Shown in pieces: positions 6,838 through 8,756 of a stretch of DNA of 8,756 nucleotides. Each line of letters starts with the position of its first letter. Within the stretch, counting starts at the first letter, position 1. The notes under the pieces were generated by a model, which made no database searches, was not told the origin of the DNA, and worked only from the letters and a program-made list of their open reading frames with translations. The position numbers and the translations under genes were made by a program. Origin of the DNA: Candidatus Aegiribacteria sp. (GTDB lineage: Bacteria; Fermentibacterota; Fermentibacteria; Fermentibacterales; JCC-6); assembly GCA_030600975.1 (NCBI GenBank), contig JAUVUL010000039.1, forward strand, positions 1 through 8,756, in the 5' to 3' direction.

Positions 6838-6989
6838 AGGTCGGGCTTAACTATCTTACCCTTTTACAGCATTTTATAATACTATAACCCGTTAATAGAT
6901 CTACCGAATGAGAGAATCAACCTTCGTAAGGAAAGGAATACTTATTAAATCAATCTTAATAAACTGTTGCGTATAGGTAAGCCCGACCT
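6838..6989. repeat. 152-bp AT-rich segment bounded by 17-bp inverted repeats, MITE-like
   Basis: The left arm at 6838-6854 (AGGTCGGGCTTAACTAT) and the right arm at 6973-6989 are reverse complements at 16 of 17 positions, with the outer 12 perfect. The inside is AT-rich and contains a smaller hairpin, TTATTAA / TTAATAA (7-bp stem, 7-nt loop, around 6951-6971). The right arm starts directly after the stop codon of the 266-residue membrane protein gene. No reading frame and no clear target-site duplication are visible (flanks CACTACT and TCAGAGG differ). It could be a miniature inverted-repeat element, or a long-range RNA stem in readthrough transcripts. Confidence 0.55.
6892..6920 (-). promoter_or_regulatory. 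Putative promoter of the FnIII/MBL lipoprotein gene
   Basis: TTGATT (6915-6920) and TATTAA (6892-6897) on the minus strand are exactly 17 nt apart, each 4 of 6 to sigma70 consensus. The predicted start near 6886 gives a leader of about 85 nt. The boxes lie inside the inverted-repeat-bounded segment, so that segment may supply the promoter. Confidence 0.3.
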
Positions 6990-7790
6990 TCAGAGGAGTT
7001 TATTCCAGCCGGCAGGGGTTTTCCTGTAGCCCGACATCTCAAGGGGGAGTTCATCACCATCCCACGCTGCAAACCTTACGGCCCTGCAGCCCTGATGTTT
7101 CAGGTACATCTCAAGGGTTTCAAGAAACACATGAACCTGGAGGTTCTCCGCAATCTCAATCTCAGTGATAATGGTGACCGCTCCCGGTTTCAGCACCATG
7201 CTGCCCAGCTTCTCCCCTGAAAGGTCGAGTATCAGTTTTCCTTCATCGCCGCTCAGAAGGTGTGGTGCATCTTTTTTGCTCCTTTTTCGCTGTTTTATTC
7301 TAAGGTAGAAGATAGCCAGCGTATATAGAACTCCGAAGGAGAGGATGGCCGGAATAACGGGCACCCTCCCATTCATAACTATCAGAATAGAGAGAATGAT
7401 ACCATGTAAAAGGAAGACCAGTCCCATGACAATGGACATCTCCCCTGAGAACTCCCTGCCGGCTGAGAATCCGGCAACCCTCTTCATCTGGGAAGCCAGC
7501 CACGGTTTTCCTCTTGCGGTCGATACGAGCAGCACTCCTGCCAGAATCAGTTCAAGAAGTACGTATCCAGCTCCGCTGTATCCCTCAGCGGCCAGCATGT
7601 CACCCGCAAGGCTTGCGGCGGCCAGTACCGCACCCTCCAGAATGACGGCGGGATGCTTTATCCGACGGAAAACCAGTAGAAAAAGGAATTCCCCAAGACC
7701 GAGGGCAAACACCGCCAGGGCAGCTATGTACCCGTCAAGGAAGATGTCAGCTGCGAGATATCCCGCGATTACAATAAGGGTCGGATACAC
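6990..7790 (-). CDS. Polytopic membrane protein, YciB/IspZ-like, with GNAT-like C-terminal tail
   Basis: I do not recognise this 266-residue protein with certainty. Residues 1-164 hold about six hydrophobic segments (roughly 3-19, 20-41, 48-67, 74-91, 117-139 and 143-164). Between the fourth and fifth lies GKPWLASQMKR (94-104), which resembles the xKPLIxRM loop of the inner-membrane septation protein YciB/IspZ. A basic stretch (165-173) on the presumed cytoplasmic side leads to a soluble tail (184-266). That tail reads like the second half of a GNAT acetyltransferase: an ITEIEI strand, a helix LETLEMYLKHQGCRAVRF, then WDGDELPL and a SGYRKT end. The acetyl-CoA loop (R/Q-x-x-G-x-G/A) is replaced by LQVHVF, so catalysis is doubtful. 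The GTG start is 1 nt after the clpB stop and its ribosome site is weak (GGA), so translation probably depends on coupling to clpB. Function is unknown; an envelope role is inference. Confidence 0.7.
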   Translation of the reverse strand: MYPTLIVIAGYLAADIFLDGYIAALAVFALGLGEFLFLLVFRRIKHPAVILEGAVLAAASLAGDMLAAEGYSGAGYVLLELILAGVLLVSTARGKPWLASQMKRVAGFSAGREFSGEMSIVMGLVFLLHGIILSILIVMNGRVPVIPAILSFGVLYTLAIFYLRIKQRKRSKKDAPHLLSGDEGKLILDLSGEKLGSMVLKPGAVTIITEIEIAENLQVHVFLETLEMYLKHQGCRAVRFAAWDGDELPLEMSGYRKTPAGWNKLL

Positions 7791-7791
7791 T

Positions 7792-8756
7792 TTATTCCGG
7801 TTCAGCTTCGGGTTTCATGACGAATTCCTCGCCATCGGTATCCAGAAGAACCTTCTGTCCCTGATGTATTCTGTCATCGATTATGGCGTTGGCCAATTCG
7901 TTCTGAACGAACTTCTGTATAATCCTCTTCAACGGCCTGGCGCCGAATGCCGGTTCATATCCAAGCTTCGTCAGTAGATCCAGTGCTGATTCGGATGGAA
8001 CAAGGGTTATATTCTGTTCTTTAAGTATCCTGTTCAATCTTTTCAACTGGATCTCGACTATTTCTCTCAACTCCTTCCGTCCAAGTGGACGGAAAACAAT
8101 GATGTCGTCTACTCTGTTAAGGAACTCAGGCCTGAAATGTGTACTCAGTTCCCTCTTAGCCCTCTCCGTAAGCTCCTCCTGAGTCAGCTTGCCGGCAGTT
8201 TCAGCTATCCAGTCACTGCCCAGATTGCTGGTCATGATGATCACGGAGTTCCTGAAATCAACCGTTCTGCCCTGGCCGTCCGTCAGGCGACCATCATCAA
8301 GTATCTGGAGGAACACATTGAATACCTGTTGATGAGCCTTTTCGATCTCATCGAACAGAATGACGGAATAGGGCCTTCTCCTGACTGCTTCTGTCAGGTA
8401 CCCTCCCTCATCGTATCCCACATATCCGGGAGGAGCGCCGATAAGCCTTGAAACGGAATGTTTCTCCATGAATTCACTCATGTCGATCCTTATCAGGGCG
8501 TTCTCGTCATCGAAGAGGAAATCTGCAAGGGATCTTGCAAGCTCCGTCTTTCCCACTCCTGTGGGTCCCATGAATATGAAACTGCCCAGGGGTCTGTTGG
8601 GGTCCTGAACGCTTGCGCGCGACCTTCTGACAGCCTCGGAAACGGCAGAGACCGCTTCATCCTGACCTATTACTCTTCTGTGAAGCTCATCTTCCAGTGT
8701 TAGAAGCCGTTCTTTCTCACTTTCCATGAGCCTTGATACCGGAATACCGGTCCACC
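7792..8756 (-). CDS. clpB: ATP-dependent disaggregase ClpB, C-terminal part (runs off the window)
   Basis: The frame is open through the right edge: codons upstream of the ATG at 8727 read WTGIPVSRL, the conserved run just before the second AAA+ module of ClpB. About 320 residues are visible, roughly the last third of a protein usually near 860 residues long. Counting from Met at 8727, Walker A is GPTGVGKT (54-61), the pore loop is GYVG (101-104), Walker B is VILFDE (122-127), sensor 1 is TSN (166-168), the arginine finger is Arg205 in FRPEFLNR, and sensor 2 is GARPLKR (262-268). All ATPase elements are intact. Together with DnaK it would pull polypeptides out of aggregates in the cytoplasm. 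The N-domain, first AAA+ module and coiled-coil lie outside. It is followed after 1 nt by the membrane protein gene. The ClpB assignment over ClpC rests on the overall match of this module and the ELANAI tail. Confidence 0.95.
   Translation of the reverse strand, partial: WTGIPVSRLMESEKERLLTLEDELHRRVIGQDEAVSAVSEAVRRSRASVQDPNRPLGSFIFMGPTGVGKTELARSLADFLFDDENALIRIDMSEFMEKHSVSRLIGAPPGYVGYDEGGYLTEAVRRRPYSVILFDEIEKAHQQVFNVFLQILDDGRLTDGQGRTVDFRNSVIIMTSNLGSDWIAETAGKLTQEELTERAKRELSTHFRPEFLNRVDDIIVFRPLGRKELREIVEIQLKRLNRILKEQNITLVPSESALDLLTKLGYEPAFGARPLKRIIQKFVQNELANAIIDDRIHQGQKVLLDTDGEEFVMKPEAEPE

Noticed and set aside
7345..7977. Long plus-strand open frame (210 codons)
   Set aside because: It is antisense to the membrane protein and the end of clpB, both well supported. 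Its composition (rich in Arg, Ser, Pro, Ala) is that of a shadow frame, and no ribosome site or family motif is visible.
1..8756. Defence island, CRISPR array, prophage or biosynthetic cluster
   Set aside because: No repeats-with-spacers, nuclease/helicase pairs, phage genes or synthases are visible; the genes are metabolic, envelope and chaperone functions.

Overview
The window looks like a chromosomal segment of an anaerobic Gram-negative (diderm) bacterium. The evidence is two outer-membrane beta-barrel genes with signal peptides, a lipobox lipoprotein, and an oxygen-sensitive 2-oxoacid:ferredoxin oxidoreductase. The barrel style (FadL/PorV-like), the FnIII-bearing secreted protein and the fused oxidoreductase subunit would suit a fermentative lineage around the FCB group or a related candidate phylum. 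That placement is inference; no rRNA or other phylogenetic marker is present. All protein genes lie on the minus strand except ndk.

Layout by coordinate: (i) 1-584, 5' part of a beta-barrel gene, minus, cut by the window edge. (ii) 585-705, a short divergent promoter region. (iii) 706-1149, ndk (nucleoside diphosphate kinase), plus. (iv) 1152-2231, a second beta-barrel gene paralogous to the first, convergent with ndk with only 2 bp between stop codons. (v) 2276-2302, a perfect 11-bp hairpin at the end of the next operon. (vi) 2317-5060, a three-gene operon read from 5060 downward: 2x[4Fe-4S] ferredoxin subunit, alpha subunit (VorB/KorA type), and a fused beta-gamma subunit. (vii) 5191-6801, a lipoprotein with two FnIII-like repeats and a ComEC-like metallo-beta-lactamase domain. 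(viii) 6838-6989, a 152-bp AT-rich segment bounded by near-perfect 17-bp inverted repeats. (ix) 6990-7790, a membrane protein resembling YciB/IspZ with a degenerate GNAT-like tail. (x) 7792-8756, the C-terminal third of the ClpB disaggregase.

The ferredoxin, alpha and beta-gamma subunits together form a complete oxidoreductase that converts a 2-oxoacid plus CoA into acyl-CoA, CO2 and reduced ferredoxin, as used in amino-acid fermentation. ClpB and the membrane protein are translationally adjacent (1 bp apart) and probably co-transcribed. The other genes look like independent units. I see no CRISPR array, tRNA, rRNA, transposase or recognisable defence system. The most unusual items are the FnIII/metallo-beta-lactamase lipoprotein, the membrane/GNAT-like fusion next to clpB, and the inverted-repeat-bounded intergenic element. 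No intergenic stretch exceeds 300 bases.
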